Source: Empedobacter brevis_A
GTDB lineage: Bacteria > Bacteroidota > Bacteroidia > Flavobacteriales > Weeksellaceae
Direction of reading: 5' to 3'
Assembly: GCF_965118635.1 (NCBI RefSeq)
Contig: NZ_CBCPHV010000004.1
Coordinates: forward strand, 124,001-188,000
Length of the DNA stretch: 64,000 bases
The translations under genes were made by a program, and so were the position numbers. This document shows positions 53,366 to 62,351 of the stretch, in pieces. Each line of letters starts with the position of its first letter. Positions within the stretch are counted from its first letter, which is position 1. The notes under the pieces were generated by a model that saw only the letters and a program-made list of their open reading frames with translations, did no database searches and had not been told where the DNA came from.

Positions 53366-55747
53366 TTATTGTAATCCTATTCCTCCTCCGTTTTGCTCGG
53401 TTTTATTTTGCTGAACTTCTGCTCTTGATTTTACTTTTCCTCCGAAATTATAAGTAAATCCTAAATAAGCTGTTTGAGATTCCCAATTGAAGTTTGCATA
53501 TCCATAATAAGGATCATCCATATGAACTCTTGCACGCATTGTTTTGAATATATCATTTACACGAGCTGATAAAGACGCTTTTCCATCCATAAAAGTGTAA
53601 CGTAAACCTAAATCCATTCGCCACATTTCTAACATTTCTCCTTGCAAAAATTTAGCTCTACTTCTGAAGAATCCGAATTGTTGAACACTTAATTTTTTAG
53701 ATAAATAATAGGTATTATTCATACGAGCAGAAAACGTATTTGCTGTAATTTTCTTATGATCATTTTGCATCTCAGAAGAAGTGAAATCTCCAGCTAAATA
53801 GACATTCATCCATTTGGCTAATTTATAATTCCAACTTGCTTCAGCTCCAAATTTGTTTACTTTATCATAATTCAAATTGTACTGAATAATTGCTGACTCA
53901 AGATCTTCATCTTTTCTGAATGATTGAATGATATTATCTTTTACACTTCTATAAAATAAATTAGCAGAAAGAGAACCTTTTGTCAATTGTTTTAAGTAAC
54001 CAATTTCATAAGAATCTGTATATTCTGGACGAAGATTTGGATTTCCTTCGCTCGACATTAATGCTGTTGAAAATTGTGGAACTGGTGTTAATTGATAAAT
54101 ACCTGGACGATTAATTCTTCTACTATAATTTAATGATAATTGTGTTTTTTCTGTCAAATCATACGTTAAGAAAGCAGAAGGAAACAAATCTGTATAATCT
54201 TTTTTCAAATTTCCTGCTTCATTTGGTGAATAAAACCAATCTGCATTGTCTTTAACATGTTCTAAACGTAATCCAACTTGCGCTCCAAACTTATCAAACT
54301 TCTGTTTGTAATTTGTGTAAGCTGAATAAAATGAACGATCGAACTGAAAATCTACTGATGGATTGAATGTATTTCCATTTGCTAAATTTGTTAATTCTTT
54401 CGTAGAATCCATATCATTATCATTCGATTCTTTACGAAATTGAACGCCAGCTTCTAATTTCCCTGCATTTTCTATTTGATTTGTATAATCTAAATTAATA
54501 CGAGTTGTTTGCGTCTTATTGTAACGAAATTCTTTGTAAAATTCATCATTAAGATATGTATTCGTATAATCTCTATCATCGTTCTCTTTGTTTATCGAAT
54601 AAAATGCATCCAAAACAAGATTATGATCTTTTTTATTAAAATCTAACTTATAGTTTAAGCTATAATCAGAACTTTTTGTATCGGACCAAATATCATTTTT
54701 ATTTAATTTGTTGATATCCGTTTTTAAAATGGTTGTATTAATAAATGCTTCATGCTTTCCATCCCACTGATTTGTATAAATTGTTAAAGCATTTTTGTCA
54801 TTAATAAACCAGTCGAATCCTGCTTTGTAAGATAAATTTCTATTTTTAGTATTTTGGATGTCGAATAATTGATCAATTTTATTATCAAAATTTTGCCCAA
54901 TTCCATGTTGTTTTGAAGGGCGATCAGCGTAATTTATATTTCCAAATAAATTGAACTTTCCTACATTAACATTCGTATTTAGTGAAGAATTAAAACGACT
55001 TTTTTTACCTTGCTCATAACCTGTGATTAATCCAATATTATATCCTTTTTTAGTTCCTTTCACTAAAACGATATTAATAATCCCAGAATTTCCGTCAGCT
55101 TCGTATTTAGCAGAAGGATTTGTAATAATCTCGATTCGTTGAATTTGATTCGAAGGAATTTGTTTTAATAATTGCGCAGCCGATTGAGAAGAAGGTTTAC
55201 CATCTACAAAAACTTTCACATTCTCATTTCCTCTTAATGATAAAGCACCAGATTGCTGATCTACATTGACAGAAGGAATATTGTTCAAAACTGAAGCAGC
55301 ATCAGATCCAGCAGATACTAAATCGTTTCCAACTTCTACAACACGTTTGTCAATTTCATTGCGATATTGCGATGTTTGAGCACGAACAAAAGCTCCTTTC
55401 AACTCAACTGTTTCTGTTTTTAAGGTTTGTAAAACGATGTTACCTAAATTTAGTTCACCTCCTTTTACTTCTACATTCGTTACAGATTCTTCATAACCAA
55501 ATTCTGTAATAACTAAACGATAACTTCCGTCTTCCAAATCTGGAATTTCGAATGTTCCATCTTCATTTGCATAGATTTCGTCTAAAATTTCTTTTGAATC
55601 TGCCTTGTAAATTTGAATGGAAGCCATTCCGATTGCTTCGTTTTTTGCATTTTCAATTTTTCCTTTCACAGGATGTTGCTCTTGTGCTAATCCATAAATA
55701 GAACAGACAGAGAATAGAATTGCTAAAGTAAATTTGTTTAATTTCAT
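53366..55747 (-). CDS. TonB-dependent receptor, OMP_b-brl_3 type
   Basis: This 793-residue protein has a signal peptide (ILFSVCSIYGLAQ) and a CarboxypepD_reg-like domain at about residues 20-110. A plug domain follows with VLNNIPSVNVDQQSGALSLR near residue 153 and VKVFVDGKPS. A long barrel follows, and the family ending AYLGFTYNFGGKVKSR is close to the C-terminus. The substrate is unknown. It is a single leftward gene with a palindrome in front of it. Confidence 0.9.
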   Translation of the reverse strand: MKLNKFTLAILFSVCSIYGLAQEQHPVKGKIENAKNEAIGMASIQIYKADSKEILDEIYANEDGTFEIPDLEDGSYRLVITEFGYEESVTNVEVKGGELNLGNIVLQTLKTETVELKGAFVRAQTSQYRNEIDKRVVEVGNDLVSAGSDAASVLNNIPSVNVDQQSGALSLRGNENVKVFVDGKPSSQSAAQLLKQIPSNQIQRIEIITNPSAKYEADGNSGIINIVLVKGTKKGYNIGLITGYEQGKKSRFNSSLNTNVNVGKFNLFGNINYADRPSKQHGIGQNFDNKIDQLFDIQNTKNRNLSYKAGFDWFINDKNALTIYTNQWDGKHEAFINTTILKTDINKLNKNDIWSDTKSSDYSLNYKLDFNKKDHNLVLDAFYSINKENDDRDYTNTYLNDEFYKEFRYNKTQTTRINLDYTNQIENAGKLEAGVQFRKESNDNDMDSTKELTNLANGNTFNPSVDFQFDRSFYSAYTNYKQKFDKFGAQVGLRLEHVKDNADWFYSPNEAGNLKKDYTDLFPSAFLTYDLTEKTQLSLNYSRRINRPGIYQLTPVPQFSTALMSSEGNPNLRPEYTDSYEIGYLKQLTKGSLSANLFYRSVKDNIIQSFRKDEDLESAIIQYNLNYDKVNKFGAEASWNYKLAKWMNVYLAGDFTSSEMQNDHKKITANTFSARMNNTYYLSKKLSVQQFGFFRSRAKFLQGEMLEMWRMDLGLRYTFMDGKASLSARVNDIFKTMRARVHMDDPYYGYANFNWESQTAYLGFTYNFGGKVKSRAEVQQNKTEQNGGGIGLQ

Positions 55748-55761
55748 AATTAGTATTTTTC

Positions 55762-55775
55762 ACATAGTACTATGT
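55762..55775. promoter_or_regulatory. Perfect palindrome upstream of the receptor gene
   Basis: ACATAGTACTATGT is a perfect 14-base palindrome, 15 bases before the ATG at 55747. More ATGT/ACAT-type words follow it upstream. The layout resembles PadR-family operators, but no regulator gene lies next to it. Confidence 0.35.
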
Positions 55776-55936
55776 TTTACATAATACATAAACATAATCA
55801 AGGGTTATTTTCTTAATAAGACGTATTTGTTTAAAAAATGTTACAACAATTTTTATTTTTTTTAAAATTTTATTTCTTCAATTGAAAAACCTATTTTTAT
55901 GATTCGAAAAATATTAATCAAAAAATTGCTAAAACA

Positions 55937-56701
55937 TTGAGTTCAATTGTCATATTAGGTGCGGGAAATGTAGCTTTTCATTTAACTCGTGCATTAATCG
56001 AAAACACTTGCAATGTTCGACAAATATTTAATAGAACATTAGAACACGCGAGAGAAATTGGCGACGCGAATAGAATCTCGTACACAGATAAAATTTCTGA
56101 AATAGAAAAAGCAGATATTTATATTATTGCAAGTGCAGATTCTGGCATCGAAGAATTTTCTCATTATATCCCATATGATGATGTTTTAGTTGTGCATACA
56201 TCTGGTTCATCGCCAATGTCTGTTCTAAAAGGAGATTATAGAAAAGGTGTTTTTTATCCTTTGCAAACTTTTTCGAAAGACAGAACGATGCGCTATGATA
56301 ATATTCCATTTTTTATCGAAGCTGAAAATCCGGAAGATTTAAAAAAATTAAATGAATTAGCAAATCGTATTTCTAATGAAGTTCATGAGCTTAATTTTGA
56401 AGGAAGAATGCAAGTGCATATGACAGGTGTTTGGGCAAATAATTTTGTTAATCATTTATATTATATCGCAGGAAATATTTGTGAGCAGAATAATCTTCCG
56501 TTTGATATTTTGTTACCTCTTATTCAGGAAACAGCAAATAAGGTGATCGAAATGAGTCCGAAAGATGCACAAACTGGTCCTGCAAGACGAGGAGATCAAA
56601 AGATTATCGATCGCCATTTAGAAGCATTACAAGATGAATCTAGGTTATTGCAGATTTACCAAATATTGACAGATTCAATCAAAAGAGTTTACGAAAAATG
56701 A
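55937..56701 (+). CDS. DUF2520 Rossmann-like dehydrogenase
   Basis: The 254-residue frame starts with TTG at 55937 and reaches the NADP-binding motif VILGAGNVAFHL within four residues. A Rossmann-like domain is followed by the DUF2520 helical domain (ANNFVNHLYYIAGNICE, GPARRGDQKIIDRHL). It resembles ketopantoate-reductase-like proteins. Its stop overlaps the KdsC-like start by four bases (ATGA). Confidence 0.88.
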   Translation: MSSIVILGAGNVAFHLTRALIENTCNVRQIFNRTLEHAREIGDANRISYTDKISEIEKADIYIIASADSGIEEFSHYIPYDDVLVVHTSGSSPMSVLKGDYRKGVFYPLQTFSKDRTMRYDNIPFFIEAENPEDLKKLNELANRISNEVHELNFEGRMQVHMTGVWANNFVNHLYYIAGNICEQNNLPFDILLPLIQETANKVIEMSPKDAQTGPARRGDQKIIDRHLEALQDESRLLQIYQILTDSIKRVYEK

Positions 56702-57222
56702 TAAGTTATAAAGAAAAACTAAATAACATAAAAACTGTTATTTTAGATGTAGATGGAGTTTTGACAGATGGAAATTTAATTTTATTACCAACTGGAGAAA
56801 TGGTGAGATCAATGAATACGCGCGATGGTTATGCCATGCAATTAGCAATAAAACAAGGTATAAGAATCGCTGTAATCACAGGAGGAAGAGATGAAGCTGT
56901 TGTAAGTCGTCTAAAATATTTAGGTTTAACAGATATTTATATCAACAAACGCGATAAAGTAGAAGCTTTTGAAGATTTACTTTTTTCTTATGGTTTAGAT
57001 CCTGATGAAATCGCTTATATGGGGGATGATTATCCAGATATTGCTGTTATGAATTTGGTCGGATTACCTACTTGTCCAAATGATGCTTGCATGGATGTAC
57101 GCAAAGTAGCCGAATATATTTCCCCAGAAAATGGTGGTCGAGGTTGCGTTCGCGATTTATTAGAACAAATCCTTAAAGTTCAAAACAAATGGTATAATGC
57201 AGACGAAGTTGCTTCTGTATAA
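56698..57222 (+). CDS. KdsC-like HAD phosphatase
   Basis: This 174-residue HAD enzyme matches 3-deoxy-D-manno-octulosonate 8-phosphate phosphatase by DVDGVLTDGNLIL near residue 17, NTRDGYAMQLA, ITGGRDEA and GDDYPDIAVM. The cap is minimal, as in the tetrameric KdsC type. It supplies KDO for lipopolysaccharide. It is coupled to DUF2520 and lies upstream of maf. Confidence 0.92.
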   Translation: MISYKEKLNNIKTVILDVDGVLTDGNLILLPTGEMVRSMNTRDGYAMQLAIKQGIRIAVITGGRDEAVVSRLKYLGLTDIYINKRDKVEAFEDLLFSYGLDPDEIAYMGDDYPDIAVMNLVGLPTCPNDACMDVRKVAEYISPENGGRGCVRDLLEQILKVQNKWYNADEVASV

Positions 57223-57234
57223 AAGAATTTGAAA

Positions 57235-57819
57235 ATGTTATTAACAGAGAAATTGAAAGATACCAATATCATTTTGGCATCACAATCACCAAGAAGAAAA
57301 GAACTTTTAGCTGGATTAGGCTTACAATTTTCAACAATTTCATTGGATATTGATGAAACATTTGATCGCAACGAATTCAAAAAAGAACAAATCACAGAAT
57401 ATCTTTCTGCTAAAAAAGCAAAAGCATATACAGATATTCAACCAGATGATTTAATCATAACTTCGGATACAACTGTTTGGGTTGATGATGAATCGTTAGA
57501 AAAAGCTTCGAATAGAGAAGAAGCTTACGAAATGATTAAAAAATTAAGCGGAAAAACACATTCTGTTTATACATCAGTTACGATTCGTTCTTTAGAAAAA
57601 GAAGTTACTTTTTCGGACGAAACACAAGTAACTTTCTCAGATTTAACAGATGAAGAAATCTACTTTTACATCGACCATTACAAACCATTTGATAAAGCTG
57701 CCGCTTATGGCGTTCAAGAATGGATTGGTTACATTGGAGTAGAAAATATGAATGGAAGTTATTTCAATGTAATGGGACTTCCAACACACAAGCTATATAA
57801 AGAATTACAAAAATTCTAA
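57235..57819 (+). CDS. Maf-like nucleotide pyrophosphatase
   Basis: This 194-residue protein starts best at ATG 57235; a TTG at 57229 gives two extra residues. Family motifs are ILASQSPRRKELLAGLGLQF and SDTTVWVDDE near residue 81. GKTHSVYTSV and AYGVQEW complete the active site. Maf proteins hydrolyse dTTP/UTP or modified nucleotides. It ends before a UUCG-loop terminator. Confidence 0.93.
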   Translation: MLLTEKLKDTNIILASQSPRRKELLAGLGLQFSTISLDIDETFDRNEFKKEQITEYLSAKKAKAYTDIQPDDLIITSDTTVWVDDESLEKASNREEAYEMIKKLSGKTHSVYTSVTIRSLEKEVTFSDETQVTFSDLTDEEIYFYIDHYKPFDKAAAYGVQEWIGYIGVENMNGSYFNVMGLPTHKLYKELQKF

Positions 57820-57826
57820 AAATATC

Positions 57827-57851
57827 ATCCAGCTTCGGCTGGATTTTTTTA
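57827..57851 (+). terminator. UUCG-loop terminator
   Basis: ATCCAGC and GCTGGAT close a stable TTCG tetraloop, followed by seven T residues. Confidence 0.9.
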
Positions 57852-57865
57852 TTCTACAATTATCG

Positions 57866-57873
57866 TATTTTTG
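57866..57873 (+). promoter_or_regulatory. TAnnTTTG -7 promoter element for nadD
   Basis: TATTTTTG lies 21 bases before the nadD ATG. Confidence 0.5.
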
Positions 57874-57894
57874 TTATTCAAAAAAATCAATTTT

Positions 57895-58461
57895 ATGAAA
57901 GTCGGTTTATATTTTGGATCCTTCAATCCTATTCATGTCGGACATTTAATTATTGCCAATCATTTTCAACAATTTACAGATTTAGATCAAGTTTGGTTTG
58001 TGGTTTCGCCTCAAAATCCATTGAAGAAAAAAAGTTCTTTGGCAAATGAATATGATCGATTAGAAATGGTCGAATTAGCGATTAAAGATTATCCAAATCT
58101 TCGTGCATCGAACATCGAATTTTCTTTACCGAAACCTTCTTATACAATTGATACTTTGATTCATTTGAAAGAAAAATTTCCAGAACATGATTTTGCATTA
58201 ATTATGGGTTCTGATAATTTGGATGGAATTTCGAAATGGAAAAATTCAGAAATCTTAATGCGAGATTATCAATTTTATGTTTATCCGCGTCCAGGTTTTT
58301 CGCAAGAAATAGATTTGGATAACGTAGAAATTGTCGAAGCACCTTTGATGGAAATTTCTTCAACATTTATCAGAAATGCAATCAAAGATGGAAAAAACAT
58401 AAAACCAATGTTACCTCCAAAAGTTTGGGAATATTTGGATGGAAGTAACTTGTATGGATAA
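57895..58461 (+). CDS. nadD: Nicotinate-nucleotide adenylyltransferase
   Basis: This 188-residue enzyme adenylates nicotinate mononucleotide in NAD synthesis. The start at ATG 57895 gives MKVGLYFGSFNPIHVGHL, the GxFxPxHxGH motif. The C-terminal SSTFIRNAIKDG matches the ISSTxxR motif. An in-frame TTG at 57871 is rejected because it adds eight residues with no match. Standard length. Confidence 0.95.
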   Translation: MKVGLYFGSFNPIHVGHLIIANHFQQFTDLDQVWFVVSPQNPLKKKSSLANEYDRLEMVELAIKDYPNLRASNIEFSLPKPSYTIDTLIHLKEKFPEHDFALIMGSDNLDGISKWKNSEILMRDYQFYVYPRPGFSQEIDLDNVEIVEAPLMEISSTFIRNAIKDGKNIKPMLPPKVWEYLDGSNLYG

Positions 58462-58543
58462 CTTGTTAATTTTGAGAATTTGTAAATAATCACTTATATT
58501 TCATAGATCAATACAACAAAAAAGAATATTTAATTAGTGAATC

Positions 58544-58987
58544 ATGACAAAACAAGCTACTATAAATAATTTAGAAGAATTGGTTCCTTTATTTGATGCT
58601 TATCGTCAATTTTATGATAAAAAATCGGATGTAAAAGCAGCTGAAGAATTTTTAGAAGCTAGAATTGTAAACGACGAATCGATTATCTTTTTAGCCTATA
58701 ATGAAGAAGAAAAAGCTGTTGGTTTTGTACAATTATTTCCTTCATTTTCATCGACAAGAATGAAACGTTTCTGGGTTTTGAATGATTTATTTGTTTCACC
58801 CGAATTTCGCGGACAAGGCTTTTCGAGAGAATTGATTGAAGAAGCAAAAAGTTTATGTCGCAAAACAGATGCTTGCGCAATGTTGTTAGAAACCAGTGTA
58901 ACAAATGATATTGGAAATTCGTTATATCCAAGTGAAGGCTTTCAGTTGCGTGATGATGCCAATTTTTATGAATGGGAAACTAAATAA
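58544..58987 (+). CDS. GNAT-family N-acetyltransferase
   Basis: This 147-residue protein has the GNAT acetyl-CoA motif A (LNDLFVSPEFRGQGFSRELIEEA near residues 79-103) and strand NSLYPSEGFQLRDD near the end. The substrate is not known. It is four bases before the second, truncated GNAT gene, so they form a pair. Confidence 0.88.
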   Translation: MTKQATINNLEELVPLFDAYRQFYDKKSDVKAAEEFLEARIVNDESIIFLAYNEEEKAVGFVQLFPSFSSTRMKRFWVLNDLFVSPEFRGQGFSRELIEEAKSLCRKTDACAMLLETSVTNDIGNSLYPSEGFQLRDDANFYEWETK

Positions 58988-58990
58988 ATT

Positions 58991-59257
58991 ATGTTAAAAG
59001 TTATTTCTGTAAGAGAACAAAAAGATTATTTAAAGCAAGCAATTGCTTTTTTGCAAGAAAGTTGGAATGAAGTTTCTCCGATTATTTATGAAGATTGTAT
59101 CACACATGCTATTGATGCCGAAAATCCTTTGCCACAATGGTATTTATTATTAAAAGATGATAAAATTATTGGATGCGCAGGATTAATTACTAATGATTTT
59201 ATTAGTAGAATTATAATCGGCAAAACGAAAAATACACTTTTTAGAAACGGAATTTAA
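58991..59257 (+). pseudogene. GNAT N-acetyltransferase, cut short at the mobile element junction
   Basis: The N-terminal half is a normal GNAT (VREQKDYLKQAIAFLQESWN, LLLKDDKIIGCAGLITNDFISR) up to about residue 72. Homologs continue with the acetyl-CoA-binding motif A, which is absent here. The last 16 residues (IIIGKTKNTLFRNGI) are unrelated and the frame ends at 59257. The break around 59206 marks the probable left end of the mobile element. Confidence 0.7.
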
Positions 59258-59331
59258 ACAAAAATCGCTCTTATTTTAGACTATAAAAAGTATAATTATT
59301 GATGATTTTTTATGAAAATAAGCGTTTAAAC

Positions 59332-59629
59332 TTGACCGTTAATTTGACCGTATTTTTAATAGATTCGAAAAGTACAAGAAATCCGGTCAAATTACATCTC
59401 TTTAAAGTACTACATAAACTACTACATTTTAATGATATTCGAAATATTCAATAAATGTAGTAGTTTCATTATTATCAAAAGTTGTAAACCACCACATGAA
59501 GTGCCACATTTTGAAGATATTCGAAATATACAAGAAATGTGGCGGTTTCATTAATCTAAAAATTGTAAAGAGTAACATAAAGGGTAACATTTTCAGATGA
59601 TTCGAAAAGTACAGAAAATGTTACCCTTT
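59332..59629. repeat. Four-unit array of covarying hairpins with a common core
   Basis: Each unit of about 80 bases has a word twice in direct orientation, then a core close to GATATTCGAAATATACAAG, then the word inverted. The conserved TTCGAA lies at 59364, 59438, 59520 and 59601. Stems are different in sequence but complementary: AATTTGACCG (59341) with 59384-59393; ACTACTACATTT (59418) with 59453-59464; GCCACATTT (59503) with 59535-59543; AAAGGGTAACATTTT (59579) with 59615-59629. Two cores fold again (ATATT-CGA-AATAT). No reading frame spans it. It fills most of the 447-base gap 59258-59704; the rest is AT-rich with a terminator. Confidence 0.85.
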
Positions 59630-59660
59630 TAAACCATGTTTAAACATCCTTTATAAATAG

Positions 59661-59692
59661 AAAAAGCACCTATACAGGTGCTTTTATTTTGA
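59661..59692. terminator. Bidirectional terminator after the capsid gene
   Basis: AAAAGCACCT and AGGTGCTTTT pair around ATAC, ending the leftward capsid operon and isolating the hairpin array from it. Confidence 0.85.
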
Positions 59693-59704
59693 TTTGTGAG
59701 ATAT

Positions 59705-60577
59705 TTAAACTTTTGCGGTTACAATTGCCCCAATTCCTTTATTACGTATCGGAAGCGCAATAAAACGCTTATCAAAACCAACAATTGTAGCACGTTCTTT
59801 AGGGTCGTGTAATGTTGTGTACATCTTAGGATCTCCGTCCGCTTTCATTACTTCGTCTGAACTAAAAGCAAAAGAACAATAAGTATCTGTATTTGCTTTT
59901 TCTGCATCAAACTCTTTCTTTTTAAGTGTTGTAGAGTCAAATACAGGCATTTTAGAGAATTGTAAGATATTGAAACCTGCAAATTTAGAAGGTTGTCCTT
60001 CTTTCCATTCTGTGATGTCTTTAAATGATTTCAAATCATATAAAATTAAATCCTCTAAATGTGCTGGGTGTAAAACCAAATTACGTCCTTCTGTATTAAT
60101 ATCTAAATCATCAAAACGACGCTTTAATTTTAGAATATCCGCAGGCATTAAACGTTTAAAGCCTTCTCCGTTATCCTCTCCAGTTGTAATAATTACAGGT
60201 GTATAATCGCTGTCTTCATTTGGAGTATAAGCATGTGCCGCTTTCATTGCTGATTTTAATACTAATGATTGACGATGTCCGTAAATTACACTTTCTAACT
60301 TATCGTAGGCTAGTTCTACTGCTTCTGGCTCTCTAATTAAAGTGTTTTCTGTTTCGTATAAATCCAATTCAATAGATAAAGGATTATCGGTTCTTTCAAC
60401 GACCTTAATAGGGTAAGTTTTATTATTGATTAATACTTTGGGGTCAACTCCAACCTCTGCCATATTTAACTTATCATTATCAACAAAAGCAGAAAAATCG
60501 CGTACGAAATTCAAAAATGATGCTTGTGGATAAAAGTTATTCATTAATTGCTGTAACCAGATTTGTGTTTGTAACAT
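59705..60577 (-). CDS. Major capsid protein (Bacteroidota phage type)
   Basis: This 290-residue protein resembles capsid proteins of Bacteroidota phages in gross layout. It has an N-terminal FLNFVRDFSAFVDNDKLNMA, then AEVGVDPKVLINN and VVERTDNPLSIELDLYETEN. A histidine/arginine loop follows (YGHRQSLVLKSAMKAAHAY), and the C-terminus ends RFIALPIRNKGIGAIVTAKV. An HK97-like fold is presumed, not shown. The protease gene starts 11 bases upstream, as in phage morphogenesis operons. Capsid assembly from this single gene plus the fused scaffold is possible. Confidence 0.75.
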   Translation of the reverse strand: MLQTQIWLQQLMNNFYPQASFLNFVRDFSAFVDNDKLNMAEVGVDPKVLINNKTYPIKVVERTDNPLSIELDLYETENTLIREPEAVELAYDKLESVIYGHRQSLVLKSAMKAAHAYTPNEDSDYTPVIITTGEDNGEGFKRLMPADILKLKRRFDDLDINTEGRNLVLHPAHLEDLILYDLKSFKDITEWKEGQPSKFAGFNILQFSKMPVFDSTTLKKKEFDAEKANTDTYCSFAFSSDEVMKADGDPKMYTTLHDPKERATIVGFDKRFIALPIRNKGIGAIVTAKV

Positions 60578-60588
60578 ATCTATTCTAT

Positions 60589-61710
60589 TTATTTGTTATT
60601 AAATTGTTTATTTATTAATTCTTTATAAAGCGATGGATTATTTGCTAATGCTTTAGGGTCGTTTTTACGATAATCGTCTAATGTCCATTCGCTTTTAGGG
60701 CGCTCCTCTTTTGTTTGGTTTGCCATAATTTGGTTATAAATCGATACTCGTGGAGCAATATTATTCAAGAAACTTTTAGCTTCTGTATAATTAGATGCGA
60801 AAAGCTTCTTTAAATGAGTTCTTTGATTATGAGAAATTTTACCAGCTCGCAAAGCATCATCAATTAAATTCTCCGCTTCCTGTTCTTGTTCCTTTTTGCT
60901 TGTCTCACTTTGTTCAAGCAGTTCTTTTACACGATTTACAATGTCTTGCGAGGTAGCTGTTTCGTCTAATCCTAATAATTCGATTAAGTTTGGGATTATA
61001 TCCGTTTGCTCCTTGATTTCGTTTAAAATAGCAGTATCCGAACTTGATTCAGTTACATTTTTTAAGTTAAACGTTTCGATAAGATTTGATTTTAAATTCA
61101 TATCTGATTTATTTTGAAGGTTATTATTTAATGATGCTGTAATCTTTTTATAGACATCTATATTATTCTTATACTTAGGATTGAATAAAGCAGTAGCATT
61201 CGTAACAGGCTCTATAATACCTTTGATTAGATTTTCTGTTAAGGCTTGTTCTGCATTAAACCAATTATCACCGCTTAACCATTTTGAAACATATTCTTGT
61301 GATTGTCCTGTTTTAGCAATTAATTTTTTAATAAAATTCGATTCTATTAATTGTAGTAATTTCATTGCCTTATCATGGTCTTTTGCAGTTCCAAAACTTC
61401 CACTACTTGGAGCGTGTATCATTAAATACCCATTTTCAACCATGTACACTTCTTCTGTAGCTAAACAAATGACCGCTCCCATAGATGCAGCAATCCCAAC
61501 AATATGGATGGCTATAGTTGATTTTGAGTTTACTATTGCATTATAAATGATATTACCGTCGAATACAGAACCTCCATTTGTATGAAGTTGAATAATTATA
61601 TTTTGATGCTTCTTTTCAAGAGGTTCTAAATGAGAAACGAAAGAGACCCCGTCTCCTTCGTTTATATCTCCATACGCATGTATGATATTATTTTTTATAT
61701 TAAAGTTCAT
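60589..61710 (-). CDS. ClpP-like prohead protease with fused scaffold-like tail
   Basis: This 373-residue protein has a ClpP-type serine protease in residues 1-190: TNGGSVFDGNIIYNAI, catalytic Ser in GIAASMGAVI, and catalytic His in LMIHAPSSG. The second half (about 200-373) is rich in Glu, Gln, Lys and Asn, with LIELLGLDETATSQDIVNRV and a coiled-coil-like stretch. It resembles the scaffold portion of fused phage protease-scaffolds. It would cut the capsid N-termini during maturation. It precedes the capsid gene by 11 bases. Confidence 0.85.
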   Translation of the reverse strand: MNFNIKNNIIHAYGDINEGDGVSFVSHLEPLEKKHQNIIIQLHTNGGSVFDGNIIYNAIVNSKSTIAIHIVGIAASMGAVICLATEEVYMVENGYLMIHAPSSGSFGTAKDHDKAMKLLQLIESNFIKKLIAKTGQSQEYVSKWLSGDNWFNAEQALTENLIKGIIEPVTNATALFNPKYKNNIDVYKKITASLNNNLQNKSDMNLKSNLIETFNLKNVTESSSDTAILNEIKEQTDIIPNLIELLGLDETATSQDIVNRVKELLEQSETSKKEQEQEAENLIDDALRAGKISHNQRTHLKKLFASNYTEAKSFLNNIAPRVSIYNQIMANQTKEERPKSEWTLDDYRKNDPKALANNPSLYKELINKQFNNK

Positions 61711-61722
61711 TGCTAATAGTGT

Positions 61723-62121
61723 TTAAACAATGTTTAAACTTTGATTTGCGACACTTTCTCTTAATTCTGATAGTATTTGTCCTTCCTCTAAAGGAATTAA
61801 CTGTAAAGCGACTTGTAAAACTTTTTTTATATCATCTAGTTTTTTCGTTTTATAGTTAATATCATTATCCATGTTTAAATCAATTGAATCGATTGTAATT
61901 TGTAATAAAGATTCCATAGTATAAAACATATCTTCATATCCATAAAATCTTATTTTCCCTTCATAGGCATTTTTTTTATTTGCACTAGGGTTATATTCAA
62001 ATCTTTCTAATCTATTAATTAGTTTGATTAATTGACTTGTATTTATACAAGACTGTTTTTCTGTTTTACTAACAACTTTCATTGCTTTTTTTTCTGCTTG
62101 TTCTATTGTTGATGTATTCAT
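61723..62121 (-). CDS. Element hypothetical protein A
   Basis: This 132-residue protein is predicted to be mainly helical, with a charged N-terminus (TIEQAEKKAMKVVSKTEKQ). I do not recognise it. It lies between the HTH-like gene and the protease in the same leftward operon with 4- to 12-base gaps, so a role in regulation or capsid assembly is possible. Confidence 0.6.
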   Translation of the reverse strand: MNTSTIEQAEKKAMKVVSKTEKQSCINTSQLIKLINRLERFEYNPSANKKNAYEGKIRFYGYEDMFYTMESLLQITIDSIDLNMDNDINYKTKKLDDIKKVLQVALQLIPLEEGQILSELRESVANQSLNIV

Positions 62122-62125
62122 AATT

Positions 62126-62332
62126 TTATGTTTTTGTTTGGTCTAATTCTTTTAACTGCTTTTTTGCATTTACACCTAAATAGGTCTCATAAGTCCTTTG
62201 GGTGATATTGAATTGGTCTGCAATATATTCGTGATAAATATTTTTAAAATAAAGCCCTTCTTTCCTGTATTTAAGCGTGATTTCTTGAATTTTTAACACG
62301 CGTAATAAATAATTTCGCCTGTTGTATGCCAT
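62126..62332 (-). CDS. Small helical DNA-binding-like protein
   Basis: This 68-residue protein begins MAYNRRNYLLRVLKIQEITL and has a helix-turn-helix-like stretch (IADQFNITQRTYETYLGVNAK at about residues 37-57). It resembles short phage HTH proteins, perhaps a small terminase-like or regulatory subunit, but this is not certain. Its start faces the predicted short RNA at 62352. Confidence 0.55.
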   Translation of the reverse strand: MAYNRRNYLLRVLKIQEITLKYRKEGLYFKNIYHEYIADQFNITQRTYETYLGVNAKKQLKELDQTKT

Positions 62333-62339
62333 TTTGTTC

Positions 62340-62347
62340 TATATTTG
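62340..62347 (+). promoter_or_regulatory. TAnnTTTG -7 element of a rightward short RNA
   Basis: TATATTTG on the plus strand begins about 8 bases after the leftward gene start at 62332, in the opposite sense. Confidence 0.5.
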
Positions 62348-62351
62348 CTAC

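Noticed and set aside
59332..59629. CRISPR array
   Set aside because: The units are not identical repeats with unique spacers. The variable parts are stem arms complementary within each unit, and no cas gene is nearby.
59332..59629. Integron attC array
   Set aside because: The stems lack the RYYYAAC/GTTRRRY core sites, and there are no cassette genes between units.
61181..61546. 121-codon plus-strand frame in the element
   Set aside because: It is antisense to the ClpP-like domain, whose motifs are clear on the other strand.
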